Below, piece after piece: positions 20,022 through 28,723 of a stretch of DNA of 64,000 nucleotides. The first letter of the stretch is position 1. Each line of letters opens with the position of its first letter. The translations under genes were made by a program, and so were the position numbers. The stretch lies in NCBI RefSeq assembly GCF_015277735.1, contig NZ_JADHDA010000003.1, forward strand, positions 466,455 to 530,454. The letters are read 5' to 3'. Source of the DNA: Psychrobacter sp. NG254. GTDB lineage: Bacteria > Pseudomonadota > Gammaproteobacteria > Pseudomonadales > Moraxellaceae. The notes below the pieces were generated by a model, which saw only the letters and a program-made list of their open reading frames with translations, was not told the DNA's origin and ran no database searches.

Positions 20022-20460
20022 AATGCTTATTAGAATAGTTCTTTGGAGTGTCTCGGGAATCATCAAGCTTAGCGCTGATAAATATTCTACTCGTCCTTAT
20101 TGTTTTCAAATATCAGGTTGTGGTCGTTACTGTTTAAACGACAATTAATTTTGGATGTTATAAAGCTAAAATTCATTTTAGAGAAATTAGACCTCTGAAA
20201 AACACGTTTTTTGTTGAATTGAGGTTGGGTTCAAAAATCATCATAGTGCCAAATTTACTAGGTTAGGTGTCATGATGGTTTTTTAGCCAAAAATAGCTAG
20301 GTTGTGGTCAGTTATGTATGTGAGGTTTTAGGGCAGGGCACAGTTTGGGCACCAAATGGGCACCGTCATGAAAACGGGATTTTTATTTGAGTAGTTATAC
20401 TTAACTATATTCAAAAAGATATTTCGATAAATCTTCTACAAGCCCCGAAAATTAGACAAA
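20022..20460. other. Non-coding stretch between element regulator and tRNA-Gly, with repeat clusters
   Basis: No convincing gene is present. It contains four related AGGTT(G/A)-type words (20115, 20222, 20260 and 20299; the first and last share AGGTTGTGGTC) and the GGGCAC repeats described separately. Both are what integrase-arm or excisionase-binding sites look like near an att site. Confidence 0.5.
20336..20363. repeat. GGGCAC iterated three times at 11-base spacing (candidate integrase arm sites)
   Basis: GGGCAC begins at 20336, 20347 and 20358, exactly 11 bases apart, so all three face the same side of the helix. A partial GGGCA sits at 20331. Short direct repeats at helical spacing between an integrase gene and a tRNA 3' end are typical arm-type recombinase sites (inference). 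Confidence 0.5.
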
Positions 20461-20490
20461 AAAAAGCCTCACTGTTAAGTGAGGCTTTTT
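20459..20490 (-). terminator. Terminator of tRNA-Gly (bidirectional hairpin)
   Basis: The stem AAAAAGCCTCAC / GTGAGGCTTTTT with a 6-base loop has A and T runs on both sides. It lies immediately downstream of the leftward tRNA gene. Confidence 0.85.
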
Positions 20491-20497
20491 AAGTATT

Positions 20498-20572
20498 TGG
20501 AGCGGGAAAAGAGATTCGAACTCTCGACCCCAACCTTGGCAAGGTTATGCTCTACCACTGAGCTATTCCCGC
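20498..20572 (-). tRNA. tRNA-Gly(GCC)
   Basis: The complement strand reads a full cloverleaf. The acceptor stem is GCGGGAA / TTCCCGC, with a D-arm TAGCTCAGTGGTAGAGCA and anticodon arm CCTTGCCAAGG (anticodon GCC). The T-arm contains GTTCGAATC, and discriminator U and an encoded CCA end the gene. The 3' end faces the integrase gene, so it may serve as the attachment site. Confidence 0.96.
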
Positions 20573-20609
20573 TAATTATCAATTAACTATCGTCAGTTGA
20601 TGATGGCGT

Positions 20610-20637
20610 ATTATACGCAGTTTTTTTGGTGTGTCAA
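20610..20637 (-). promoter_or_regulatory. Sigma-70 promoter of tRNA-Gly
   Basis: On the - strand a perfect TTGACA (20632-20637) and TATAAT (20610-20615) are separated by 16 bases, with the -10 box about 38 bases before the tRNA 5' end. Confidence 0.85.
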
Positions 20638-20833
20638 CACCCAAAACGAAAAAAACCAAAGTTAATAAAATAGGCGTTTTCTAAGGCCGTGTATGTATGT
20701 TATAACGGTTTATTATGATATGTATTCCAAAAGCTTTGTATTGCATAAATAAGCTGGGATACATTTCATAATTTAATCTTAAATCACATTCACAATTATT
20801 AATGCTTATAAAGATAAGTCATAGGGATATACA

Positions 20834-22504
20834 ATGAGTCAACACTATACCATCGCCGATTATTTGTTTGATCGTGTCGCAGAAGCAGGTGCTTCTGAGA
20901 TATTTGGCGTACCTGGTGATTTCAACTTAACTTTTCTAGATAATGTGCTAGCCTCTGATAAGCTACGCTGGGTGGGTAATACCAATGAGCTAAATGCAGG
21001 TTATGCAGCTGATGGCTATGCTCGTGAGCGTGGGTTTGCGGCTATGGTCACGACTTTTGGTGTGGGTGAGTTGTCTGCGATTAATGCGACGGCAGGCTCT
21101 TTTGCAGAGTATGCACCAGTACTTCATATCGTGGGCGCGCCAAGTACGGCAGTGCAAGACTCAAAACGCCGTATTCATCATTCGCTTGGTGATGGGGTGT
21201 TCAATCATTTTATTAAGATGGTTGAGCCAGTAACTGTGGCACGGGCACAGCTTACACCAGAAAACGCTGCCTCAGAGATTGACCGTGTCATTCGTCTGAT
21301 TCTTAAAAAACACCGCCCTGGTTACTTATTGTTATCGCCTGATGTGGCAAAAATGCCAATTTATCCACCAACGACTAAGCTGATTGATAGCCAAGAAGAT
21401 ATTACCAGTCAAGCAGCACTGGCGGATTTTAAAAAAGCGTTAATAGAGTTTTTGCCAAACAAGACCACGACGCTGATGGCAGATTTGATGGTGCATCGTT
21501 TAGGGCTGCAAAATCAGCTCAAAGCACTCATTGCTGATACCGATATTCCTTATACTACGCTGTCTTGGGGTAAGACATTACTCGATGAAAACAGCGAGCG
21601 CTGGGCAGGGACTTATGCAGGGGTTGCTTCACGTCCTGTCGTCAAAGATGCGGTAGAGAACTGCGAATGTCTGATCAAAATAGGGGTGCAGTATACCGAC
21701 ACCACCACCGCAGGATTTAGCCAAGATATCAACGAAGATGCCGTAGTAGACTTGCATTATGAACGGGCTTCTATCAGTGGTCAAAACTTTGCACCGATTG
21801 CCTTGAAGGACGCGCTGCAAGCGTTGCATGAAGTCATGACCTCTGGTATCAATATCGTGCCAAAGGTCTTTTGTGAGCCGGTCAACCCACATGAGCAAAA
21901 TGGCAAAGATGATGAAGCCATCCGCCAAGACGATCTTTGGCACATCATTGCTGATCGCTTAGACCACAACAACTTGGTGTTTTCTGAACAAGGAACGGCC
22001 TATTTTGGTATCAGTGATGTGCGTCTACCAGAAGGGGTGACGTCATATGGTCAGCCGATGTGGGGATCAATTGGCTATACCTTGCCAGCCAGCCTAGGCG
22101 CTGCTATTGCCTCGCCAAACAAGCGCAGTGTTTTATTGATTGGTGATGGTTCAGCATTATTGACCATTCAAGAGATAGCGGTGATGATTCAAGAGCGTAT
22201 CAACCCAGTCATTGTCCTAATCAATAACGATGGCTATACGGTAGAGCGTGCGATTCATGGTGAAAACCAATACTACAACGATATTCCTAAATGTGACTGG
22301 CAGATCATGCCGCAAGCATTTGGTGCCACCAAAGAAAACAGTCTCATGCTGAAAGTCGAAACCGCAGGAGAACTCAAAGCGGCGTTTGATACGGCCGCCG
22401 CCACCACCGATAAGCTTATTATGATAGAGGTCATTGCCGATAAGCATGATATTCCGCCACTGCTTGCCGACATCAGCGCTGCACTAAAACCAAAATCCGA
22501 TTAA
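20834..22504 (+). CDS. ipdC: Indolepyruvate / 2-keto-acid decarboxylase (TPP enzyme)
   Basis: The 556-residue protein has all three thiamine-diphosphate enzyme domains. It shows the PYR-domain start FGVPGDFNLTFLD with a conserved Glu in NELNAGYAADGYAR. The C-terminal cofactor motif is GDGSALLTIQEIAVMIQ...INNDGYTVE (GDG-x26-NN). The HH pair in KRRIHHSLGDG is characteristic of pyruvate/indolepyruvate/phenylpyruvate decarboxylases rather than acetolactate synthases. It would turn indolepyruvate or related 2-keto acids into aldehydes plus CO2. The exact substrate cannot be told. AGGGA lies upstream of the ATG. It is monocistronic and closed by its own terminator. Confidence 0.9.
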   Translation: MSQHYTIADYLFDRVAEAGASEIFGVPGDFNLTFLDNVLASDKLRWVGNTNELNAGYAADGYARERGFAAMVTTFGVGELSAINATAGSFAEYAPVLHIVGAPSTAVQDSKRRIHHSLGDGVFNHFIKMVEPVTVARAQLTPENAASEIDRVIRLILKKHRPGYLLLSPDVAKMPIYPPTTKLIDSQEDITSQAALADFKKALIEFLPNKTTTLMADLMVHRLGLQNQLKALIADTDIPYTTLSWGKTLLDENSERWAGTYAGVASRPVVKDAVENCECLIKIGVQYTDTTTAGFSQDINEDAVVDLHYERASISGQNFAPIALKDALQALHEVMTSGINIVPKVFCEPVNPHEQNGKDDEAIRQDDLWHIIADRLDHNNLVFSEQGTAYFGISDVRLPEGVTSYGQPMWGSIGYTLPASLGAAIASPNKRSVLLIGDGSALLTIQEIAVMIQERINPVIVLINNDGYTVERAIHGENQYYNDIPKCDWQIMPQAFGATKENSLMLKVETAGELKAAFDTAAATTDKLIMIEVIADKHDIPPLLADISAALKPKSD

Positions 22505-22534
22505 ACAATGCGCAGATAAAACAATGCGCAAATA
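22503..22534 (+). repeat. 16-base tandem duplication after ipdC
   Basis: AAACAATGCGCA occurs twice in a 16-base period directly at and after the ipdC stop codon, with one base difference between units. It is a small slippage-type duplication with no evident function. Confidence 0.6.
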
Positions 22535-22557
22535 ACACAGACAACAGAATCAAATCA

Positions 22558-22591
22558 CCCCATCTAGCATATTGTTAGGTGGGGTTTTTTT
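22558..22591 (+). terminator. Terminator of ipdC
   Basis: An 8-base stem CCCCATCT / AGGTGGGG (one wobble) is followed by seven T residues. Confidence 0.9.
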
Positions 22592-22711
22592 GGTATCTTT
22601 ACTATATGAATGAATTAAACCAATATCGCTCTTACGTCTGTCTACAGACTTTAGTATCATGGCGGATTGGGCTACGTTCAGCCTTTATATTCAATAGGAG
22701 ATGGACCCGAC

Positions 22712-23047
22712 GTGATTTGGTTAAAAATGCTTATCGGCGCATTGATGGTACTGGCGATTCAATTATTCGCCCAAACCCGATTTTTTTATTTGGCTGCACT
22801 TGCGCCACTATTTCCCACATTTACGTTAATCAGCCACTTCATCGTCGGCACTGAGCGTAGTCCTGCTGATTTAAGAGTAGCACTAATATTTAGCATGCTC
22901 GGTGTCATACCGCATTTGATTTATACCTTTGTGGTGTTTTTCAGTATTGGCTATATGAGCTTATATAAGGCTTTACTATTGGGCGTCGTCGCTTGGATGA
23001 TAGCCGCGGCTATCTTAGTACTGACATGGCAATACATTCAAGCTTAA
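22712..23047 (+). CDS. glpM: GlpM-family membrane protein
   Basis: The 111-residue product has about four membrane helices. It follows the E. coli GlpM pattern: IKxxxGALxVL, an AxTRFFYLAALAPLFPTFTLISHFIV core, ER at about residue 51, then LR-A-IFSM-x-IP. I chose GTG 22712 with AGGAG upstream because it gives the family's usual length (about 110). The longer frame starting at 22667 adds unrelated residues. GlpM is named for its place in the Pseudomonas glp region and its biochemical role is not settled. Confidence 0.8.
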   Translation: MIWLKMLIGALMVLAIQLFAQTRFFYLAALAPLFPTFTLISHFIVGTERSPADLRVALIFSMLGVIPHLIYTFVVFFSIGYMSLYKALLLGVVAWMIAAAILVLTWQYIQA

Positions 23048-23355
23048 GCATTCAGGCTTAGATTAGCTGATACAGATGACAATTATCGTTGAATAAAAGT
23101 TGACGTTTACATGAGGTAGTACAGACAGCTTTCATCTATGAATTGATATGATTTGGCTAAAATATCTTTTATAAAATTTGATAGTAGGTGTTACGCTTGG
23201 CAGTGTCCGATTGACCATCGCGGATAGGCGCTTATCTGGTGTGATATCTACTGACAGTGCGACAACGTAAATTTTTTTTGAATCAAGTAATATCTCACTC
23301 ATTATAAATATAACCACAAATATAATCACGATAACGACAAAATAGGGCTTAAAAA
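23048..23355. other. Intergenic stretch before the antiporter gene
   Basis: This is about 308 bases without a supported gene. It is AT-rich toward the antiporter start and presumably holds its promoter. I see no hairpin or repeat worth naming. Confidence 0.4.
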
Positions 23356-25149
23356 ATGGATACCTTAAATATCCTCTACTTGGTAGGCGCGATATTAATT
23401 TTTGCCAGTATTATGGCAAGCACCTTATCAGCACGTTTGGGTGTACCTTTGCTATTGCTGTTTTTGATAGTGGGCATGCTGGCAGGTGAGCAAGGTATCT
23501 TGGGTATTGAGTTCTCGCAATACGCGTTAGCCAATTTTGTTGGACAGGCAGCCCTTGCCTGTATCTTGTTAGATGGTGGTTTACGCACCTCGTTTAAGTC
23601 GTTTCGCGTCGGACTCAAGCCCGCGATTACCTTAGCCACATGGGGTGTCTTGGTCACGGTGATGGTGCTTGGGGTATTCGTCACTTGGTTGCTCGATGTC
23701 GACTGGCGTTTTGGGTTGCTGATGGCTGCCATCGTTGGTTCGACTGATGCGGCAGCAGTATTTTCTCTATTACGAAATGGCGGCGTCAAACTCAACGATC
23801 GTGTCCAAGCCACGCTTGAGCTAGAGTCTGGTGCCAATGATCCGCTGGCCATTTTATTGGTCACGGGTTTGATTGCGCTCAATGTTGATCCTGATGGTCA
23901 GACAGTATTTGGCTTCCTCGTTTTGCTGGTGCAGCAGCTAAGCTTTGGGCTAGGAATGGGCCTACTGTTTGGGTATTTTCTATCTCGGCTACTACCAAAA
24001 ATCCATTTGGCAGAAGGCATGTATGCAATCTTAATCCTCTCTGCAGGCTTGGCTGTTTTTGCCGCGACCAACCTAATAGGCGGTAGTGGGTTTTTGGCGG
24101 TATATCTTACTGGTGTCTTAATCGGTAACCATAAAGTGCGCTCGACTGAGCATGTCATGCGAGTGATGGACAGCTTTGCTTGGCTATCACAAGCGGTACT
24201 GTTTGTCGTATTAGGGCTATTGGTCACGCCGTCAAATGTGCTAAATGTTTGGCATTATTCGGTGGCCATTGCCGCCTTTATGATTTTTGTCGCTCGCCCC
24301 ATCGCTGTCTACACGAGCGTCAAACCCTTTAAGTTTAAAGACAGAGAGATTGGGTTTATCTCTTGGGTCGGTCTGCGCGGTGCCGTGCCTATTACGCTTG
24401 CTATCTTGCCCGTCATGGCGGGGATAGATAATGCCTTTATGTTGTTTGATATCGCCTTTGGCGTCGTAGTACTATCGCTAATTTTGCAAGGTACGACCAT
24501 CCCGACGATGGCAAATTTATTTAGAGTACGTATTCCAACCAATAAAGATCCTAAAGAAGAGCATGAAGTATGGGTATCAGATAAGGCAAGTATCACGCTA
24601 TATGAGTTTGAGGCAAAATCTGGCGCATTTGCAATTGGTCGACACCCAAAAGGCATCTCTAAGAGCATCAGCTCTAATGAGATCAGTGTCTTTGCATTGG
24701 TGCGTGGTCAGCAGATCGTGGTCGTAGATGAGAATACCAAACTGAAATTTGGCGATAGTGTTTGGTATGCGATGAGAGGCAATCATGCTAGCAAAATTGC
24801 CAAGATTTTTAATGACACTACCCTAGATCGTAAGGCTATTGATGACTTTTATGGCGATTGGTTGCTATCACCCAATGTTAAGCTTGGGGATTTGCCATTT
24901 TTTACGGAAGCAATGACATCTGAAACACTGGTAAAAACCTTAAAGACGACAGACGAAGACCTTGCAAAAAATATGTGGGAGCAGACGGTCGCTGAATATG
25001 TGACATCACATTTGGGTACAGCGCCCGTCTCAGGCGATACAGTCGTGATAAGTAATGAATGGTCATTGGTTATCAAAGAAGTAGATGACAAAGGTAAGCT
25101 CAGAAACATTGGTCTAAAATACCAAGAGCCTGTAGCAGTTACATCGTAA
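23356..25149 (+). CDS. nhaP2: K+/H+ antiporter, NhaP2/CvrA type
   Basis: The 597-residue CPA1 transporter has about 12 membrane helices in residues 1-395. The exchange-site region GSTDAAAVFSLLR and ELESGANDPLAILL lies near residues 128-165. The cytoplasmic tail has a TrkA-C-like domain (about 400-480, GDSVWYAMRG) and a CorC/HlyC-type end domain (about 490-590). This is the NhaP2 (CvrA) layout, which extrudes K+ in exchange for protons at the inner membrane. It stands alone between a GlpM gene and a converging LysR gene. Confidence 0.92.
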   Translation: MDTLNILYLVGAILIFASIMASTLSARLGVPLLLLFLIVGMLAGEQGILGIEFSQYALANFVGQAALACILLDGGLRTSFKSFRVGLKPAITLATWGVLVTVMVLGVFVTWLLDVDWRFGLLMAAIVGSTDAAAVFSLLRNGGVKLNDRVQATLELESGANDPLAILLVTGLIALNVDPDGQTVFGFLVLLVQQLSFGLGMGLLFGYFLSRLLPKIHLAEGMYAILILSAGLAVFAATNLIGGSGFLAVYLTGVLIGNHKVRSTEHVMRVMDSFAWLSQAVLFVVLGLLVTPSNVLNVWHYSVAIAAFMIFVARPIAVYTSVKPFKFKDREIGFISWVGLRGAVPITLAILPVMAGIDNAFMLFDIAFGVVVLSLILQGTTIPTMANLFRVRIPTNKDPKEEHEVWVSDKASITLYEFEAKSGAFAIGRHPKGISKSISSNEISVFALVRGQQIVVVDENTKLKFGDSVWYAMRGNHASKIAKIFNDTTLDRKAIDDFYGDWLLSPNVKLGDLPFFTEAMTSETLVKTLKTTDEDLAKNMWEQTVAEYVTSHLGTAPVSGDTVVISNEWSLVIKEVDDKGKLRNIGLKYQEPVAVTS

Positions 25150-25162
25150 TATCAGTAGTTTT

Positions 25163-25186
25163 TAGGGCGTGTACAAACACGCCCTA
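25163..25186. terminator. Hairpin between convergent antiporter and LysR genes
   Basis: There is a perfect 10-base stem TAGGGCGTGT / ACACGCCCTA with a 4-base ACAA loop. The T-run expected of an intrinsic terminator is missing on both sides. It overlaps the LysR stop codon, and its convergent position still suggests a transcription end. Confidence 0.6.
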
Positions 25187-26086
25187 TAGCAGATTCATCA
25201 TTTTATTCAAAAAATCAGCGATGTGTTTGTGCTGGTTTTCTCGGTATGCCCAGTGGTGCTCGACAGCATAACTGGCTTCCTCTCGCAGTAGAACTTTCAT
25301 TAGTCCCATTTTCTCATAACGGGCTGCCAGATCACGAGGTAGATAGCCAACATGGTGACCGGCTAGAATCAACTGTGCGGTTGCCTCCATATGATATGTG
25401 GTGGCACTCAAGGTTTTGGGGCGCACATGATGGATGCTGACATCAGTGATATAGCCTCTTTTTATCCAAGGATGGTTTTGTTCTAAGTCCTCTAATGTCA
25501 AACCTTCTGCATTATAAAACAACCGATGCTCGCGTCCGCAGCACACGACCTGTCTTTCTACAAAGGCGGGCTTAAACGTCAGTAGCGGTGGAAAGCTACC
25601 AAAATAACCAACGCCAATATCGCTTTCATTACTGAGCAGTTTCTCTAACATGCTTTCAGGGCTTTGCACGTCGATAGAAAAGTGTATCAATGGGTTATTA
25701 CGGTAGCTGTTAGCAAGCCGTTGTCTAAGCACGTCATAAAAAAAGTTGGGCATTTGATCGGTTAGGCACAGTCTGATATGGCCGCCATGAACGGAGTCTA
25801 GTTGCTGAATATAATGCAGCTGATGTTGGAAATTGGCGACTGACTCAGTAAAGGCGACGCAAGCCTCATAAACCGCTGCGCCATCCTCTGTCAGCTTAAA
25901 CCCTGCGCGACCACGATGACATAATGTCATGCCCAGCCGATCTTCTAAATGCGTTAAATGACCGCTGATTACTGAAGGTGTGACGTTTAGGCGTGTCTGC
26001 GCGGCTGTCACCCCTTGACAGTCTACAATAGCCATAAAGCTACGCAGCGTTTTTACGTCTATTTTTATCAACTCATCTAATATCAA
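25184..26086 (-). CDS. LysR-family regulator of the guanidino cluster
   Basis: The 300-residue LysR regulator has an N-terminal HTH (LRSFMAIVDCQGVTAAQTRLNVTPSVISGHLTHLEDRLG). A substrate-binding domain follows from about residue 90. I place the start at TTG 26086, with GGAGG 7 bases upstream, because residues upstream of it do not fit the family. It is divergent from the ureohydrolase gene, the standard layout for a LysR activator. As I recall, Pseudomonas gbuA is likewise controlled by a linked LysR regulator. A palindrome in the shared gap is a candidate site. Confidence 0.85.
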   Translation of the reverse strand: MILDELIKIDVKTLRSFMAIVDCQGVTAAQTRLNVTPSVISGHLTHLEDRLGMTLCHRGRAGFKLTEDGAAVYEACVAFTESVANFQHQLHYIQQLDSVHGGHIRLCLTDQMPNFFYDVLRQRLANSYRNNPLIHFSIDVQSPESMLEKLLSNESDIGVGYFGSFPPLLTFKPAFVERQVVCCGREHRLFYNAEGLTLEDLEQNHPWIKRGYITDVSIHHVRPKTLSATTYHMEATAQLILAGHHVGYLPRDLAARYEKMGLMKVLLREEASYAVEHHWAYRENQHKHIADFLNKMMNLL

Positions 26087-26117
26087 GAACCATCCTCCAA
26101 TAAATACTCTGTTCAAC

Positions 26118-26177
26118 AAACTTCTGCTAATAACGTATAAGTCTGTTTTACTACGAAAAACCAGAAGTTTACTTCTG
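26118..26177. promoter_or_regulatory. Candidate LysR operator in the divergent gap
   Basis: A perfect palindrome CAGAAGT-TT-ACTTCTG lies at 26162-26177, and a further AAACTTCTG at 26118-26126 pairs with the left arm of it. Three copies of the same half-site between a LysR gene and its divergent target suggest the regulatory site (inference). Confidence 0.5.
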
Positions 26178-26270
26178 AATTTTACCATGGTTCATGCGCT
26201 TATATTTATGTATTGTCAATGGCATGTAGCAAATTGTGTACTTAAACCAAATAGAACAAGGAAGTAATGT

Positions 26271-27239
26271 ATGAGCTTCAATCAACCACTCAGCGGTAAT
26301 GAGATGCCAAGATTTGGCGGTTTCGCCACTATGATGCGCCTGCCAACCCAAGCAGATGCCGAAGGGTTAGACGTGGCGTTTGTTGGCGTACCTTTAGATA
26401 TTGGTGCATCGAACCGTAGTGGCGCAAGACTAGGCCCAAGACAGATTCGTGATGAATCAAGAATGATTCGTCCCTACAACGTGGCCACACGCGCCGCACC
26501 CTTTGAGTCACTACAAGTTGCTGATATCGGCGATGTTCCTATCAACACGTTCAACTTGCTAAAAAGCGTTGATATCATCGAAAAATTCTATACCGATAAA
26601 ATCGTCAAACATGGCGCGATTCCTTTAACACTGGGCGGCGACCATACCATCGCATTGCCTATTCTACGTGCCCTTGCCAAAAAACATGGCCCTGTCGGTA
26701 TGGTACATATCGATGCTCATGCTGATATCAATGATGATATGTTTGGTGAAAAAATCGCTCATGGTACACCGTTCCGCCGCGCGGTCGAAGAAAACCTCAT
26801 CGACGGTAATCGTGTGGTACAAATTGGTCTGCGCGGTACAGGCTATAGCGCAGAAGAGTTTGATTGGTCAACCCAGCAAGGATTTCGCGTGGTACCTGCT
26901 GAGGAGTGCTGGTACAAGTCATTGGCGCCGCTCATGGCAGAAGTTCGCGAAAAGCTAGGCGATGGCCCTGTCTACTTGAGCTTTGATATCGATGGTATCG
27001 ACCCTGCGTTTGCACCAGGTACGGGTACTGCTGAGATCGGTGGTCTAACATCTACTCAAGGTATCGAAATCATTCGCGGTATGCGCGGTCTTGATGTGGT
27101 TGGCGGTGATTTGGTAGAAGTATCGCCACCTTATGACCCATTTGGCAACACCTCTGTACTGGCTGCAAACTTATTGTTTGAGATGCTATGTATCCTGCCG
27201 GGCGTACGCTATGACGATAAGGTCAAAGCAGTTTATTAA
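26271..27239 (+). CDS. gbuA: Agmatinase-family ureohydrolase, probably guanidinobutyrase
   Basis: The 322-residue manganese ureohydrolase has all metal ligands: GGDHTIALP, HIDAHADIND and SFDIDGIDPAFAPGTGT. Length and the opening MPRFGGFATMMRLP match Pseudomonas guanidinobutyrase and guanidinopropionase rather than classical SpeB. The reaction would be 4-guanidinobutyrate to 4-aminobutyrate plus urea. The downstream AruI-like decarboxylase and aldehyde dehydrogenase make guanidinobutyrate the likelier substrate. Guanidinopropionate or agmatine remains possible. AAGGAAG lies before the ATG. Confidence 0.82.
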   Translation: MSFNQPLSGNEMPRFGGFATMMRLPTQADAEGLDVAFVGVPLDIGASNRSGARLGPRQIRDESRMIRPYNVATRAAPFESLQVADIGDVPINTFNLLKSVDIIEKFYTDKIVKHGAIPLTLGGDHTIALPILRALAKKHGPVGMVHIDAHADINDDMFGEKIAHGTPFRRAVEENLIDGNRVVQIGLRGTGYSAEEFDWSTQQGFRVVPAEECWYKSLAPLMAEVREKLGDGPVYLSFDIDGIDPAFAPGTGTAEIGGLTSTQGIEIIRGMRGLDVVGGDLVEVSPPYDPFGNTSVLAANLLFEMLCILPGVRYDDKVKAVY

Positions 27240-27376
27240 GCGCAGCTGCTTATTGGCTAGATTTGACGAGTAGGGCAGTTATCCAAGTACCGTATATGAG
27301 TGGATAGCTGCATGGACATGGTCACCAGTGTTCTTGAGTTGCTGGTATGAATATAATTCGGTTAAGGAAGACCCCG

Positions 27377-28723
27377 ATGAGTAAACCTTCTTCATTTTTT
27401 GGTCAAGATACACTCTCCCCCAATGAGGCTGGACACAGTCTAGGATCGATTGGTACGTTTGCACTATGGTTTGGTGCCAATATCGTCGTGACGACTATTT
27501 TAACGGGAATGTTATTAGTACCTGACCTACGGTTTACCACGGCTATCACCACCGTACTCATTGGCTCGTTGATCGGGGCAATCCCGCTGTTGTTGGTTGG
27601 TTTGATGGGTCAGCGTACAGGTCTCCCCTCTATGGCACTGACGCGTAGAGCTTATGGACCATTTGGCAGTCAGCTGATCTCAGTAGTGAATATGGGCGTA
27701 CTGATTGCGTGGAGTTGTATTCAGGCGCTGCTGGCTGGTATGAGTCTCGACTATGCGATCGAAACCACCACAGGTTATAGCAATCTGCCGCTATTTGTTA
27801 TTTTGTGCGAGACGGTCGTGGTGCTGATCGTGCTACGCGGTCACCTGGGCATTGAGCTTGTCGAACGCTGGGCAGCATTGGCCATGGCTGCGCTTACTGT
27901 CATAGTGCTCTATCAACTTAACCAACATTATGACGTTTCAACATTGTTTGAGATGCCTGTTGAGTCGCGTAATGGAATCACCTTAGGTATCGCCTTTGAC
28001 ATAGTCATCGCCACCGCCTTTTCTTGGATGTCTTCGGCAGCCGATTATAATCGCAATTGCAAGTCCCCAAAAGTTGCCATATGGGGAACCTATTTTGGTT
28101 ATATCGTAGCAGCCATTGTTGCTATGGGCTTGGGCGCTACGATCTCAGGTCTGTCTATCATGTATGGCATGGAGCAGACTTACGATCCGACACGTTTGCT
28201 CGCTGACTTTGGCTTTGGTTTGCCAGCAGCATTGGTTATTTTCTTCTCAGTAATGACCACCAATGTCATGGCAGTTTATAGTGCAACGCTTTCATGTATG
28301 AACATCAAGCCTAATATGAGCTTTTGGAAACCTGCTTTGATCATTGGTCTGGTCACTATCTTTGGGGCGCTAATTCCAGGTATTTTAGATCAATTCCAAA
28401 ACTTTTTGTTAGTTGTAGGTGCGCTATTCATCCCAGCATTCTCTGTCATGATTGTCGATTATTACCTTGTCGGTAAAGAAGGCTATACGGCAAAGCTGCT
28501 CGATGCCACTCATCAGTTGGGACGTCCTACCGCAAAGATTGCTATCGGTGCTTATATAATTGGTGCGGCTCTTGCTGCTTACTGGACTTTAATCGCTCCA
28601 CCATCTTTTGGCGCTTCATTGCCTGTCTTTATCATCACGGGCGGACTCTACTGGTTAGGTGTCACTTTATTTACCCGTCCTAGTAATGCGATTGCTGCAG
28701 CTCAAGAGGAGCGGTCATTATGA
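27377..28723 (+). CDS. NCS1-family permease (CodB-like)
   Basis: The 448-residue integral membrane protein has about 12 helices and fits the nucleobase:cation symporter-1 family. Features are an N-terminal GTFALWFGANIVVTT segment, G-R-TGLPSMALTRRAYGPFGS near residue 85 and SAADYNRNCKSP near residue 222. The start at 27377 is fixed by AAGGAAG. The in-frame ATG at 27347 is less likely. Its stop overlaps the next start (ATGA). Given its neighbours it may import a guanidino compound rather than a purine or cytosine (inference). Confidence 0.85.
   Translation: MSKPSSFFGQDTLSPNEAGHSLGSIGTFALWFGANIVVTTILTGMLLVPDLRFTTAITTVLIGSLIGAIPLLLVGLMGQRTGLPSMALTRRAYGPFGSQLISVVNMGVLIAWSCIQALLAGMSLDYAIETTTGYSNLPLFVILCETVVVLIVLRGHLGIELVERWAALAMAALTVIVLYQLNQHYDVSTLFEMPVESRNGITLGIAFDIVIATAFSWMSSAADYNRNCKSPKVAIWGTYFGYIVAAIVAMGLGATISGLSIMYGMEQTYDPTRLLADFGFGLPAALVIFFSVMTTNVMAVYSATLSCMNIKPNMSFWKPALIIGLVTIFGALIPGILDQFQNFLLVVGALFIPAFSVMIVDYYLVGKEGYTAKLLDATHQLGRPTAKIAIGAYIIGAALAAYWTLIAPPSFGASLPVFIITGGLYWLGVTLFTRPSNAIAAAQEERSL

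Noticed and set aside
20498..20572. Second attachment-site copy inside the window
   Set aside because: I scanned for another copy of the tRNA-Gly 3' end to the left and saw none, so the element's left border stays undefined.
23376..23882. Long - strand reading frame opposite the antiporter gene
   Set aside because: It is a low-complexity antisense frame inside a clear membrane-transporter gene, without a ribosome site or recognisable domain.
25163..25186. Left end of a mobile element, because TAGGGCGTG also occurs near 48586 and 63298
   Set aside because: Here the word is one arm of a perfect hairpin between convergent genes. No target duplication or transposase trace is nearby.
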